This document shows, piece after piece, positions 44,915 to 53,989 of a DNA stretch of 64,000 bases (its first letter is position 1; each line of letters opens with the position of its first letter). The notes beneath the pieces were generated by a model that did no database searches, was not told the DNA's origin, and was given only the letters and a program-made list of their open reading frames with translations. The position numbers and the translations under genes are program-made. The stretch comes from GCA-2709075 sp038146865 (lineage in GTDB: Bacteria; Pseudomonadota; Alphaproteobacteria; MPNO01; UBA2964), in the NCBI GenBank assembly GCA_038146865.1, contig JAYQSL010000005.1:45502-109501 (forward strand). The letters run 5' to 3'.

Positions 44915-46579
44915 ATGAAGAAAACCCTTGAGATTTTGGTTAACCAAATCATTATTTTTTCCATTATTGGGTCGATCGTTGGCGTCCTCTCGCACTATTT
45001 TACTGAAATAGCGATTTTTTCAGCAGAATTTGTTCGGTCTTCAGTGGATTACAAGATAATTGGATTCATAGGCTGGCCGGCTGCCGTGAAGATAGCTATC
45101 GCACTCTTCTCTGCAGCTTTGTTCATAAGCTTATTGGTTCGTTTCAGCAGGATAGAGCGGTTTCACGGTCCCGCCGACGTGATTTTAGCCAGCATAGATA
45201 AAAAAAGCCCAGTTCAAGTTAAAGATGGAATTATTTCAGGGATGGTGGCCTCGACCTCGCTTTGCGCCGGCGCGCCGGTGGGTCAATACGGTCCCCTCGT
45301 TCATTTATCTGCCACACTAGCCTCTTTTCTTAGGAAGCTCGAAAACATAGGCACAATTAACTATCGATTGCTTATCGGTTCATCCGTATCAGCGGCAATC
45401 GCCTCAGCTTTTGGTGCTCCAATTGGTGGGATTATATTTTCCCAAGAAGTAATTCTTCGAAATTTTAGTCTTAAATATTTTGCGCCTTTGGCTATAAGTT
45501 CGGCCTCGTCATTCATAACCACGAATTTCTTATTCGGCAGCGAAAATATTATAAATATTGAGAAGAGTTTTAATATCAATCCGGTTTATATGATGATCGT
45601 TATTATCGTCGGATTGCTTGGTGGGCTTGTCGCATTTGCATACTCTAAATTGTTGATTTCTACGAACAAGGCCGCAAACGGCTCCGGGGTCCCCCTGCAT
45701 TGGCGACCCTTTATTGCGATCTTGCCGATTATTTTGATCGGTTGTTATGTCCCTCAAGTTTTAGGCCTAGGGGTCGAGACAATTTCGAATGTCCTCGCAA
45801 ATCAGCTTGAGTTAACAATTCTGGTAGCAATTTTTGTTGCAAAAATTTTGCTGACCCCGATCTCAATTTCGCTCGGCTTATTTGGTGGTGTATTTTCTCC
45901 TGCACTTTTTATTGGGGTTTCTTTGGGAGCACTTGTGGGGGCTATTTTTACAGGCGCCTTTTCACTTGGAAATGAGTTAGTGCCTCTATTTGCAATTTGC
46001 GGTCTGGGGGCTGTGGTCGCGCCTACAATTGGAGGGCCAATTGCCACGGTTATTCTAATTTTAGAAATGTCACAAAACTTCCATGCTTCGACCGTTGCAA
46101 TGCTATGTGTTGTCGTATCGATGATTACCTTCAGATTTTTGTCAAACTCGTCTTTTTTCGAGATGCAACTCCTGGGAAGAGGCTTCGACCTCTCAGTGGG
46201 GATGAAAAATTTTCAGTTGAGTTTAGTAAATGTGGGAGAAATTCCTCGATCTGATTGCTGCTCTGTCCCTGAGGACACTGATGAGAAATCTATAATTAGC
46301 CAAATGCAGGAGGCAGGTGTCACAGAGGGCTACATTCTTGATAACGATGAGAGGTTGTTGAAGAAAGTTAATCTGGTGAACCTTCTTCAACCAAACTACT
46401 TTACCGAGGAAGATGATTTGGTCTTTTATGAGGATCAGAATTTGCTTGAGGCTATTGAGCTTGCTAGTGACTTTGTCGGGGAGAGTATTCCGATTACGAC
46501 CAGAGAAGGTATTTTTATCGGTGCTGTTACCGAGGGTGATCTCTTCCAGGCCGTGCAGTTACACTCTGCCGAAGAATAA
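44915..46579 (+). CDS. ClC-family chloride channel with C-terminal CBS-type region
   Basis: A 554-residue membrane protein of the ClC family. Seen: GAPVGQYGPLVH in the place of the G(R/K)EGP motif, AFGAPIGGIIFSQEV, and GLFGGVFSPALFIG for the GxFxP anion-binding motif. The C-terminal 130 residues look like a pair of CBS-type segments ending in REGIFIGAVTEGDLF. By eye, the external gating glutamate is replaced by Tyr, the internal proton glutamate by Val, and the GSGIP motif by RFHGP. These losses suggest a channel-like or otherwise altered transporter, not a standard H+/Cl- exchanger. It is not obviously flagellar. Confidence 0.85.
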   Translation: MKKTLEILVNQIIIFSIIGSIVGVLSHYFTEIAIFSAEFVRSSVDYKIIGFIGWPAAVKIAIALFSAALFISLLVRFSRIERFHGPADVILASIDKKSPVQVKDGIISGMVASTSLCAGAPVGQYGPLVHLSATLASFLRKLENIGTINYRLLIGSSVSAAIASAFGAPIGGIIFSQEVILRNFSLKYFAPLAISSASSFITTNFLFGSENIINIEKSFNINPVYMMIVIIVGLLGGLVAFAYSKLLISTNKAANGSGVPLHWRPFIAILPIILIGCYVPQVLGLGVETISNVLANQLELTILVAIFVAKILLTPISISLGLFGGVFSPALFIGVSLGALVGAIFTGAFSLGNELVPLFAICGLGAVVAPTIGGPIATVILILEMSQNFHASTVAMLCVVVSMITFRFLSNSSFFEMQLLGRGFDLSVGMKNFQLSLVNVGEIPRSDCCSVPEDTDEKSIISQMQEAGVTEGYILDNDERLLKKVNLVNLLQPNYFTEEDDLVFYEDQNLLEAIELASDFVGESIPITTREGIFIGAVTEGDLFQAVQLHSAEE

Positions 46580-46607
46580 AATTATTTAGTTATGGCAAAA
46601 TTGATAA

Positions 46608-47717
46608 GTGAATAATTCAGAAGAAATCCTGACCGATTATGTCATTGGGTCCTCCGAGGTGGCCCGGGCTCTGAGAGAACGTATAGCGCAGGTCTCAGAC
46701 AGTGACGTCCCTGTATTAATAAGCGGTCCTACTGGAGCGGGAAAAGAGTATGCAGCTCGAGGAATCCATGCCCTTTCTGGTCGGGAAGGCCAAGTTATTT
46801 CCATAAATTGTGGGGCTATACCTGAAAATCTGGTTGAGGCCGAACTATTCGGGTATGAGCGTGGGGCTTTTTCTGGGGCCGATAAGCGCCACATAGGTCA
46901 CATTGAAAGAGCTCATGATGGCACACTGTTTTTAGATGAAATAGGTGATTTACCACTCGAACTACAGGTGAAACTGCTCCGTGTGATAGAAACACACCGT
47001 TTCTATAGAGTTGGAGGAAAGAGTGAAGTCAATGTCAATTTTAGACTAGTGGCTGCTAGCCATAAAGATCTTGAGGATGCGGTTCAACAAGGCAATTTCC
47101 GGGAGGATCTACTTTATCGAATTAATACGATTATGTTGGACGTGCCTCCCTTGAGGCAACGTGGAGAGGATATAACGGATTACTTTCGTCTCTTTTTAAA
47201 AAATTATGAGTTGAGGAACTCCAAGAACCTGGACATTGCATTTGCAGATGATTTTTGGCAGGGGCTCGTCGATTATGACTGGCCGGGCAACATAAGAGAA
47301 CTTAGGAATGTCGTTGAACGCGCTGGGATCTATTTCGCTGGGAAGTTGGTATCAGGGGAGGACCTGCAAACCTCTCTCTTATCGAAGAAAAAGATCAAAA
47401 CTCGAGGGGAAGAGGGCGCATTCCAAAAGGTTGAACCCGATGCGAGCTTTGAGGATGCTCTTAGTGAAATAGGTTTTGGTTTGCAAGTTTCTGAAATAGG
47501 GCCAAATGAAGATGCGTTGGGGCGGTTTTTTGACGACATGTTTGACGGGAAGGGTGCCGAGGCAAGATTAGATTTTCAGGAGCTGATCAAGGAAATTGAG
47601 GCAACCTTAATAAAATTGGCACTAGAGAGAGCAGGGGGTAACATATCTAAAGCTGCTAATATATTGCAGTTAAGTCGGAGCACTTTGTCCTCAAAAATAT
47701 TGAAAAAGAAATCATGA
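46608..47717 (+). CDS. Sigma-54 activator with HTH but no N-terminal sensor domain
   Basis: The 369-residue protein begins directly with the AAA+ domain: Walker A GPTGAGKE (40-47), GAFSGA at 86-91 in place of GAFTGA, Walker B TLFLDE (106-111), REDLLYRIN and WPGNIRELRNVVERA. It ends with a Fis-type helix-turn-helix (GGNISKAANILQLSRSTLSS). It has no receiver or GAF domain, so it resembles PspF in layout. The start is a GTG with a weak ribosome site. The Thr-to-Ser change lies in the loop that touches sigma-54. Context suggests it activates the flagellar sigma-54 genes, perhaps with the flbD-like protein. Confidence 0.85.
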   Translation: MNNSEEILTDYVIGSSEVARALRERIAQVSDSDVPVLISGPTGAGKEYAARGIHALSGREGQVISINCGAIPENLVEAELFGYERGAFSGADKRHIGHIERAHDGTLFLDEIGDLPLELQVKLLRVIETHRFYRVGGKSEVNVNFRLVAASHKDLEDAVQQGNFREDLLYRINTIMLDVPPLRQRGEDITDYFRLFLKNYELRNSKNLDIAFADDFWQGLVDYDWPGNIRELRNVVERAGIYFAGKLVSGEDLQTSLLSKKKIKTRGEEGAFQKVEPDASFEDALSEIGFGLQVSEIGPNEDALGRFFDDMFDGKGAEARLDFQELIKEIEATLIKLALERAGGNISKAANILQLSRSTLSSKILKKKS

Positions 47718-47923
47718 AAACCTGCAGAATTTGTATTTATTCCAGAATTTTCTTACTCCTGATATTTTTCCTGGTCATAATTTTGTTGTTGAATGATGAA
47801 CTTCTTATAGCTTTCAAAGGTTTGGAGCCTCTCGATATTTCTTTGTTTTTAGTCGGGTTTCTTGCACTTGGCGCCATTTCTAAAAAAATTATAGAAATTT
47901 TTTTTCTTAGGAAAAAAGATTGA
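47714..47923 (+). CDS. Small two-helix membrane protein
   Basis: A 69-residue, very hydrophobic protein with two predicted membrane segments (about 11-29 and 41-57), basic at both ends and with two N-terminal cysteines. It overlaps the end of the sigma-54 activator by 4 nt (ATGA), so it is co-translated with it. I do not recognise the family. Confidence 0.5.
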   Translation: MKTCRICIYSRIFLLLIFFLVIILLLNDELLIAFKGLEPLDISLFLVGFLALGAISKKIIEIFFLRKKD

Positions 47924-47958
47924 TTCTGATTAGTGTGGGATGATGTTCAAAATGCTCT

Positions 47959-48174
47959 GTGGATATTAGTTGGAGTGATAATTTGCAAATTCAAGTTCAT
48001 TGGATCGTAGATGGTCGGATAGATGTTGAGGCGGAGAGCCTTGAGGCGGCAGAAGAGAAAATGGAAGCTGCTCTAAGAGAGGCAATACTAAAAATCCCAA
48101 ATTTTGTGGACGATTTTGGCGCGATTTCTATTCAGGGGAAGGCTTATTACAACAAGGATGATGAGGCTTCTTAG
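47959..48174 (+). CDS. Small hypothetical protein
   Basis: A 71-residue soluble acidic protein with a helical stretch (about 26-47) that is rich in Glu and Ala. The only start that keeps its length is a GTG, with no good ribosome site, so the call is tentative. It is followed 34 nt later by another unknown gene on the same strand. Confidence 0.4.
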   Translation: MDISWSDNLQIQVHWIVDGRIDVEAESLEAAEEKMEAALREAILKIPNFVDDFGAISIQGKAYYNKDDEAS

Positions 48175-48208
48175 CCTTAGGCGGGCAGCATGGAAATAAT
48201 TTTCTAGT

Positions 48209-48610
48209 ATGAGTATTCTTAACGAGGCTAAATTCGTGGTCTTTGACCCTAAAAAAAATAGCAAAGTAATCAACCGCAAACGAAAAACTATTTGTGAGGG
48301 TATCGCGGACCAAATAGCCCTTGCCAAAAACCCATCATACCGGCCCACAAGTTATAAATGGACGACTGGGATTGATGGTGAGGTAAAAAAGACCCGTGTT
48401 TATAAGAATTTGAAGCCATGGTGGTATGAGTCCGAAAATAAGACACTGATATTTTCCGTTAAATACAGGGGTAAACCCCTTAAATTAGTTGATGGCTTTA
48501 ATGGTATAGAGGTCGCTGATGCCGATGAATTGGTCTCGACCCTTGAATCACTTAAATTGGAGTTTGAGCAGGGTGAGTTGGATCATTTGTTTGCGGTTTC
48601 CGCTAAATAA
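48209..48610 (+). CDS. Hypothetical protein
   Basis: A 133-residue basic, soluble protein. It contains a KRKTICEGIADQIALAKNPS stretch, a WTTGIDGEVKKTRVYKNLKP stretch and an acidic end. Its regular pattern suggests a real conserved protein, but I cannot name it. It lies convergent to the lipoprotein gene, with 5 bp between stops. Confidence 0.55.
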   Translation: MSILNEAKFVVFDPKKNSKVINRKRKTICEGIADQIALAKNPSYRPTSYKWTTGIDGEVKKTRVYKNLKPWWYESENKTLIFSVKYRGKPLKLVDGFNGIEVADADELVSTLESLKLEFEQGELDHLFAVSAK

Positions 48611-48615
48611 TGTTC

Positions 48616-48951
48616 TCACATTTTAAAACTGTGATACCTGCACGAAACAGATTCTAATTTGTTATCAATCCTCAGGGTAACTCTGTTTTTCTGGAAGTCT
48701 ATTTCAGCGGATAAGTCATCTCCTTTGGCCACAAGAGATGTATTGCCTCGGTCTACGATCCTGAGATTTTTCTTTAAACTTCCCCCGGTGATTTGCACAT
48801 TAGCATCCAATTTTCGGCTTTTGAAAACAAGTTCTACCGGTCCGAATAATCTTGTCTGACATTCCATTTTTTCTTGCTTGAACCTAGCGAACTCGTCACA
48901 ACCCGCAAAGAATAAAAACAAACAAAGTGAGATTGTGACGCGTTTAATCAT
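48616..48951 (-). CDS. Small lipoprotein
   Basis: A 111-residue protein with an N-terminal signal ending in a lipobox (LFFAGC, cysteine at about residue 18), followed by a predicted beta-rich domain with two more cysteines. I do not recognise the family. It begins 23 nt after motB on the same strand and may be the last gene of the stator transcript. A role at the motor is possible but only by position. Confidence 0.6.
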   Translation of the reverse strand: MIKRVTISLCLFLFFAGCDEFARFKQEKMECQTRLFGPVELVFKSRKLDANVQITGGSLKKNLRIVDRGNTSLVAKGDDLSAEIDFQKNRVTLRIDNKLESVSCRYHSFKM

Positions 48952-48974
48952 CTAGCTCTCCAGACTTCCCAAGA

Positions 48975-50216
48975 TTACTTTTTGTAGTCTATCTCTATCT
49001 CTATCCGTCTATTTTTCTCTCGTCCCGCGGGGGTGTTGTTATCCGCGACGGGGCTGTTCTCACCTTGGCTCACAATCTTTATTCTGTCTCCCCCAATGAT
49101 GCCTGCGTTTTGAACAGACCTTGCGACACTGGATGCCCTGGCAGCGGCAAGCTCCCAGTTGTCGGAATATTTAAAGTTGGCAATTGGCACATTATCTGTG
49201 TGGCCTGTGATTGTAAGGCTACTATTTTGGTCAATCGCGTCCTTACTTAATTTTGCTATCAGAGCTTTAGCATCAGGTGTGAGTTCAGCGCTGCCTGATT
49301 GAAATGCGCCCCCGGCCCCGAGAGTGACGAAGACCTTCCCATCTCTTTTCTCCACCTCAACAGAACCGCTACCAATATTTTCTGAGAGCGCGACCTTTAG
49401 TTTATCTGCCGCCTCTTTGGCCTTTTTGTCTGCAGCTTGGTTGGTTCCGGTATCTTGTTCGTTGTTCTCGCTCCCCTGTTTTCCACCTTCTTGATTTTCG
49501 ATTTTTGAGATCGCCGAAATTAGCTTTGCGACATTTGAACTCACACCGGCAAAAAGAATTTCATCGGTTTTCTGATCTGTGGCGATTTCAGCTATTTGAA
49601 TGGCGTTTGCTATTCTCTTTAATTTCTCGACCATTTCCTCCGGCGAGCTCTCGGCCGCCTTCATGTCTACGGCAACCTGGCCATTCACCATTTTTACTTC
49701 GATGTTGGTTTCGCCCGCGATTTCCGCGAGCGCTTGAGCAAGTTTCTGATTTGCTGCTTCTTTTGCAGTCTTCCCATCTTTGCCCTCGCCGCCAAGACCT
49801 TCATTGTCTTTTTCTCCCTCTTGGAGCTTATCGGCACCTTCGCTTTTATCTGTATCGGTCGGGGTTTTTAGTTCCTTTTTTGTCTCATCCTGCGTATCTG
49901 ATGTGACTTCGTTGGTCAAAGATTGAGAAGGGGAGGGTGAAAAATTAAGGCTTAAAACTGTGGTGCCTTTTGGTTGTTCAACCACGGGGACAAGTCTTTG
50001 GACGCCGAAAGCGTCTTTCATCGATCCGCTAATTTGCTTAAATTTTGGAACATTCATCTCGGCGAAAGAGAGAATAAGGACAAAGAATGCCATGAGAAGC
50101 GTCGCCATGTCGGCAAACGTGGCCATCCAGGCGGGGGCGCCCGGGGGTGGGCATTTCGGACATTCCTCTTGTTCCTCTTCGGCCTCTGGCTCCAGCGCCT
50201 GATCTTTTCCAGCCAT
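48975..50216 (-). CDS. motB: Flagellar stator protein MotB/PomB-type
   Basis: The 413-residue protein starts with an acidic segment and CPKCPPPGAPAWMATFADMA followed by TLLMAFFVLILSF, a single membrane helix with the ion-binding aspartate at about residue 36. The sequence around it (PPPG-PAW-TFAD, then KFKQISGSMKDAFGVQ) is close to Vibrio PomB, so the ion is probably sodium. A long low-complexity linker of about 190 residues precedes the OmpA-type peptidoglycan-binding domain (ITGHTDNVP, NWELAAARASSVA). The linker is much longer than in PomB. It lies 16 bp after motA. Confidence 0.93.
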   Translation of the reverse strand: MAGKDQALEPEAEEEQEECPKCPPPGAPAWMATFADMATLLMAFFVLILSFAEMNVPKFKQISGSMKDAFGVQRLVPVVEQPKGTTVLSLNFSPSPSQSLTNEVTSDTQDETKKELKTPTDTDKSEGADKLQEGEKDNEGLGGEGKDGKTAKEAANQKLAQALAEIAGETNIEVKMVNGQVAVDMKAAESSPEEMVEKLKRIANAIQIAEIATDQKTDEILFAGVSSNVAKLISAISKIENQEGGKQGSENNEQDTGTNQAADKKAKEAADKLKVALSENIGSGSVEVEKRDGKVFVTLGAGGAFQSGSAELTPDAKALIAKLSKDAIDQNSSLTITGHTDNVPIANFKYSDNWELAAARASSVARSVQNAGIIGGDRIKIVSQGENSPVADNNTPAGREKNRRIEIEIDYKK

Positions 50217-50232
50217 TACTCTGCTAGCCTTC

Positions 50233-50991
50233 CTAGCCTGCCATTTGAGCTTGAAGTTTCGGCGGTAGGTTGCTGACTAGCGCATCTTGGATATTTCTTG
50301 GCGACTCTCCTCTTGCGATACTTTTTAGCCCTTCAATGACCATCTCTCGATACAGGACTTCATCAGCGGTGTATCCCTCTAACTTGGTTACGATAGGAGC
50401 AAATACAACGTTAGCGAAAAACGCCCCATAAAGAGTGGTCAAAAGAGCAACGGCCATTGCTGGACCGATAGCTTTGGGGTCTGACATGTTCCCAAGCATC
50501 AAAACGAGCCCAATAAGGGTCCCAATCATTCCCATCGCAGGTGCGAGGTCGACCCAAGCTTTGATACAGTTCTGGTTTGCTTCATGCCGGGATTGCATGG
50601 CCTTAAGCTCTTTCTTCATCTGATCAATGAGTTTGGTCTCGTCTGCGCCGTCCACGAGAAGTTGAAGTCCCTTTTCGAAAAACTTATCGGGACACTCCTG
50701 TCCGTCGAGGGCCATCATTCCGTCCTTGCGGGCGATGCCAGCCAACTCAACCATACGCTCAATCATTTCTGGTTTCTTCTTCACCGGTGGCAGAAAAGCC
50801 TTAGACATCGCCCCGAATGATCCCAAAAACGTCGGAAGTGGTGCCGTATACATGACGGCAAAAAATGTCCCGCCCCCAACAATCAACAGTGAAGGTGTGT
50901 CAATAAACGGCCCAAGGCCGCCTCCAGTAATCATAGCACCGGCAATCATGCCAGATGCACCTAAAAGCCCAATTAATGAAGCGAGATCCAT
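50233..50991 (-). CDS. motA: Flagellar stator protein MotA/PomA-type
   Basis: Stator channel subunit with four membrane segments in 252 residues. The sequence is close to Vibrio PomA, with LVDGADETKL-like cytoplasmic loop and the signature DLAPAMGMIGTLIGLVLMLG followed by SDPKAIGPAMAVALLTTLYG. This supports a sodium-driven motor with the adjacent motB. It follows a sigma-54 promoter, so the stator is made with the middle-class genes. Confidence 0.94.
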   Translation of the reverse strand: MDLASLIGLLGASGMIAGAMITGGGLGPFIDTPSLLIVGGGTFFAVMYTAPLPTFLGSFGAMSKAFLPPVKKKPEMIERMVELAGIARKDGMMALDGQECPDKFFEKGLQLLVDGADETKLIDQMKKELKAMQSRHEANQNCIKAWVDLAPAMGMIGTLIGLVLMLGNMSDPKAIGPAMAVALLTTLYGAFFANVVFAPIVTKLEGYTADEVLYREMVIEGLKSIARGESPRNIQDALVSNLPPKLQAQMAG

Positions 50992-51040
50992 AATAATCCT
51001 CTACGCGTCTTTGTCTCGAAACCGGTTTTGGACCATGTCT

Positions 51041-51056
51041 TGCAATTCATATGCCA
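51041..51056 (-). promoter_or_regulatory. Sigma-54 promoter of the motA-motB operon
   Basis: On the minus strand, TGGCATATGAATTGCA with GG-N10-GC spacing, 49 bp before the motA ATG. It closely resembles the flhA promoter. Confidence 0.82.
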
Positions 51057-51180
51057 GTACGATGGCCCCAAAATTGCAGCTTCATCTGTGCAAAACTAGT
51101 AATCTGTTTTTGCAGATTTTTAAAGCGCATTTTCTATAACACTGATATAGAGTTTGATGACTATATATAAAGGGGGCCGG

Positions 51181-51660
51181 ATGCGGTTAGGCTGTTTGAT
51201 TTTAGGTTTGGTGCTGCTCTCCCCGCTGAGAGTAACAGCAGAGCCTCAGCAGATCATATTAAAGGACGGCAAGTTTGCCTATGATGTTGAACAGAATCTT
51301 TATTGGAAACGTTGTAGTTTCGGTCAGTCCTGGGTTGAAGGAACCTGTAAAGGGGAAATCAAAAAATTAAATTTGAGGACCGCTACTGAAGTTGCCTTAA
51401 AACTCTCAAAAGTGGATGGTCGAAAATGGCGCCTGCCGTCACGTTCTGAATTGGCAGGTCTTCTGCAGAATAAGGAAGGGTATCCCAAGATAGACACAGA
51501 AATTTTTCCAAATACCTATCCCGGGCCCTATTGGACTTCTGATAAAAACTATTTCGATCCAAACCGAAGTTGGACTGTGAATTTCTTTACTGGACAGTTT
51601 TTTTCTCGATTTCTAAATGTCCAGGACCAGGCCGTTAGATTTGTGACGGATAAGGAGTAG
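51181..51660 (+). CDS. DUF1566 (Lcl C-terminal-type) secreted protein
   Basis: A 159-residue exported protein: signal peptide at 1-21 (ending VTAEP), then a DUF1566-type domain with RKWRLPSRSELAGLL, PGPYWTSDKNYF and RSWTVNFFTGQFF. The family is widespread and of unknown function, often in envelope or secreted proteins. I prefer the internal ATG because AGGGGG lies just before it and the signal peptide starts there. It ends one base before the convergent unknown gene. Two cysteines may form a disulfide. Confidence 0.7.
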   Translation: MRLGCLILGLVLLSPLRVTAEPQQIILKDGKFAYDVEQNLYWKRCSFGQSWVEGTCKGEIKKLNLRTATEVALKLSKVDGRKWRLPSRSELAGLLQNKEGYPKIDTEIFPNTYPGPYWTSDKNYFDPNRSWTVNFFTGQFFSRFLNVQDQAVRFVTDKE

Positions 51661-51933
51661 TCAGGATTTTTTGCCTCTCACGCACGTCAAGGCGTAGTCA
51701 GGTTTTTGATCTTTCTCTATTCGCTGATTTTTCTTTGGCGTGATGATGGTATAGCCAGGCCCTTTAAGCGCGCCAGGCGGAGATTCTTTTGGGTTCCGAC
51801 GCGTTTCGACAAAGTTTTGTGAAAAGTCGGCGATGGCGGCTCTACAAGAGTCCATATCCTCCATGGGGATACAAGCCATTCCCGAGGTCGAGGACATCAC
51901 CAATAAGTAAGCGGTCATTAGGGCGCTACACAT
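51661..51933 (-). CDS. Small secreted hypothetical protein
   Basis: A 90-residue protein with an N-terminal signal-like hydrophobic segment (residues 2-20) and four cysteines, two before residue 31. The mature part is hydrophilic. GGAAGGAAA lies just upstream of the ATG. I do not recognise it. It is divergent from the first flagellin gene and convergent with the DUF1566 gene. Confidence 0.5.
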   Translation of the reverse strand: MCSALMTAYLLVMSSTSGMACIPMEDMDSCRAAIADFSQNFVETRRNPKESPPGALKGPGYTIITPKKNQRIEKDQKPDYALTCVRGKKS

Positions 51934-52019
51934 GAGTATTTCCTTCCTGTGCTTGCAAATTCTTTGCGAGATATATCATTTGTTCCACCACTCCTAACAG
52001 CTTTAACTCGAATTTATTA

Positions 52020-52047
52020 CTAAATAATTTCCTGAGTTGGTCGTTCC
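52020..52047 (+). promoter_or_regulatory. Sigma-28 promoter of flagellin copy 1
   Basis: CTAAA at 52020-52024, fifteen bases, then GTCGTTCC at 52040-52047. It aligns without gaps to the promoter of flagellin copy 2, including the shared CTAAATAATT start. Confidence 0.8.
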
Positions 52048-52154
52048 TAGTTGCGATCACCAATGTATTTCCGGTGATGGTTAGCTGGGGGAAGGCTATT
52101 CATTTATGTCCCAAGCCTAGCAAAAATACATTTTGAAAAAATTGGAGAGATTTA

Positions 52155-53726
52155 ATGCTTTCAGTTAATACTAATAACGCGGCTTTGCTTGCCCAATCGG
52201 CACAATCCCGCACGACGGATGCCATGGATACTGCCATGGAACGGTTATCAACCGGTAAACGGATAAATGCCGCTCATGATGACGCGGCAGGTCTTGCAAT
52301 CTCAACCAGGATGGAAAATCAAATCCGTGGACTTGAGATGGCGATCAAGAACTCAGCGGACGCACAAGCGCTTATGAATACTGCGGAAGGTGCTCAAGAT
52401 GAGATCTCAAATATTCTGCAACGTATTCGTGAAGTTGCGATTCAGGCAGCAAACGACACAAATGTTGCTGGAGATCGGGTTAACTTGCAAACCGAGGTTA
52501 ATCAGTTAATCGCCGAAATGGATCGCATTTCGACACAGACCACCTGGAACGGTATGGCTGTGTTGGATGGAACCTTTACAGCAAAGAAGTTCCAAATCGG
52601 TGCAGAAGCTAACCAAAATATCTCATTATCCTTAGATAGTGTTGCTTCATCTGTTTTAGGGAACTATCAACTTAACTCGACGGTTCAAATCAGTAACACA
52701 GCTGGCGGTGGTATCTTAGCTGACACCTACACGCTGGTCGGTCCAGAGGGTTCAACGACTGTGACAACGACTGCCGGTGACTCTGCTAAAGAATTTGCCG
52801 CAGCGGTTAATGCGGCGACGGGTTCTACCGGGATCAGTGCGACAGCAGTCACAAAAGTTGAAGCTCAGTGCTCTCTCAGCGGATACGGTCGCTTTGACAA
52901 TTAATGGAACATCGACAGCAAGTGTTGCGGTGACAAGCACGACCGATCTTCGTGGTTTAAATGGACGCCATTAATGCAAAAGCGGGACAACTGGTGTTAC
53001 CGCCTCTCTTTCAGGTGGTTCAAATGCCGCTCTGGAATTGGTTGATGTCGATGGTGATGATATTCAGATATCACTGCAGGCGGCAACAAATACCACAGAG
53101 TTGACTCCTATGACAGCATTGGATCGTAACGGTAGCCGGCCTCGAGTACATGCTGGATCTGACGACCTCGCCATCACCTTCTCGATGCGGGTGGTACAGA
53201 AGGCGAGGTAACAAAGGCGATGCGGGTGCGCCGCTCATCGTAACTGGTCAGGTCACTTTGTCTTCTTATGGTGCCTTCAACGTCCAGGTTGCAAACGATA
53301 GTGCCGGATTATGACAAGACCACCACCGCAAACGGCGTTGTAGTCGCTGACGGTGAATTCTTCGGTGATGGAGATGGCAATGCCACTTCCACATCTAACG
53401 CCTCTCTCAGCACAGTTTCCACTGTTAACGTCGCGACCCGTAGCGGCGCGGAAACTGCACTGAACATAATCGATGGCGCACTTGATAAAATAAACAATCA
53501 ACGCGCTAAGTTAGGTGCACTGGCTAACCGCATTGACCACACCGTTCGCAACCTCCAATCCATCAAAGTCAATGTCCAGGCTTCGCAAGGCCGGATACAG
53601 GATGCGGACTTTGCTGTCGAGACGAGTAATCTCGTCCGGTCACAGATCTTGAGCCAAGCGGCTACGGCAATGCTGGCTCAGGCAAATGCCTCAAAACAAT
53701 CGGTTCTGACGCTCCTTCAGGGCTAA
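52155..53726 (+). pseudogene. Flagellin copy 1, interrupted by multiple frameshifts
   Basis: The N-terminal 235 codons are intact flagellin, near-identical in places to copy 2. The C-terminal 150 codons are also intact and in the same frame. Between 52850 and 53310 at least six single-base insertions or deletions relative to copy 2 break the frame, for example ACAAAAGTTG where copy 2 has ACAAAGTTC, TTTAAATGGACG for TTTAAAAGACG, and GGATTATGAC for GGCTTTGAC. Net length differs from copy 2 by 3 bp, so the shifts cancel. Its promoter and terminator are intact. Either the gene is recently dead or the assembly is poor in a region shared by two flagellin copies. Confidence 0.85.
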
Positions 53727-53807
53727 TGATTTGAGACAAAAGGGGGCTCTCTAAAGAAGACCAAACTTCGATTGCCCCCTCAATAAAAAGAGATCGTAGA
53801 GTAGACG

Positions 53808-53839
53808 ACCCTGGGTGAAAATATTCACCCAGGGTTTTT
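53808..53839 (+). terminator. Intrinsic terminator after flagellin copy 1
   Basis: A perfect 12-bp stem, ACCCTGGGTGAA with TTCACCCAGGGT, around a four-base AATA loop, followed by a T run. Confidence 0.92.
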
Positions 53840-53868
53840 CTATTTTTTAAAATAACCAAAAAAAATTG

Positions 53869-53896
53869 CTAAATAATTCATATATTTAGTCGTAAT
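53869..53896 (+). promoter_or_regulatory. Sigma-28 promoter of flagellin copy 2
   Basis: CTAAA at 53869-53873, fifteen bases, then GTCGTAAT at 53889-53896. It matches the sites before copy 1, fliS and the unknown gene at 57.9 kb. Confidence 0.85.
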
Positions 53897-53989
53897 GATA
53901 AGTGAGTTGATTAAAGAATTAGAATGACCAAATAAATGACTTAATTCACTTGATTAACTTATTTTGCTATAGGCTAATGGAGAATTTAA

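Noticed and set aside
51125..51155. FliA-like site before the DUF1566 gene
   Set aside because: TAAA is followed after 16 bases by ACTGATAT, with wrong spacing and a poor -10, so I do not support it.
52030..52110. Sigma-54 promoter before flagellin copy 1
   Set aside because: GG/GC pairs are present but spaced 9 or 12 bases apart, not 10, and a sigma-28 site is a better fit.
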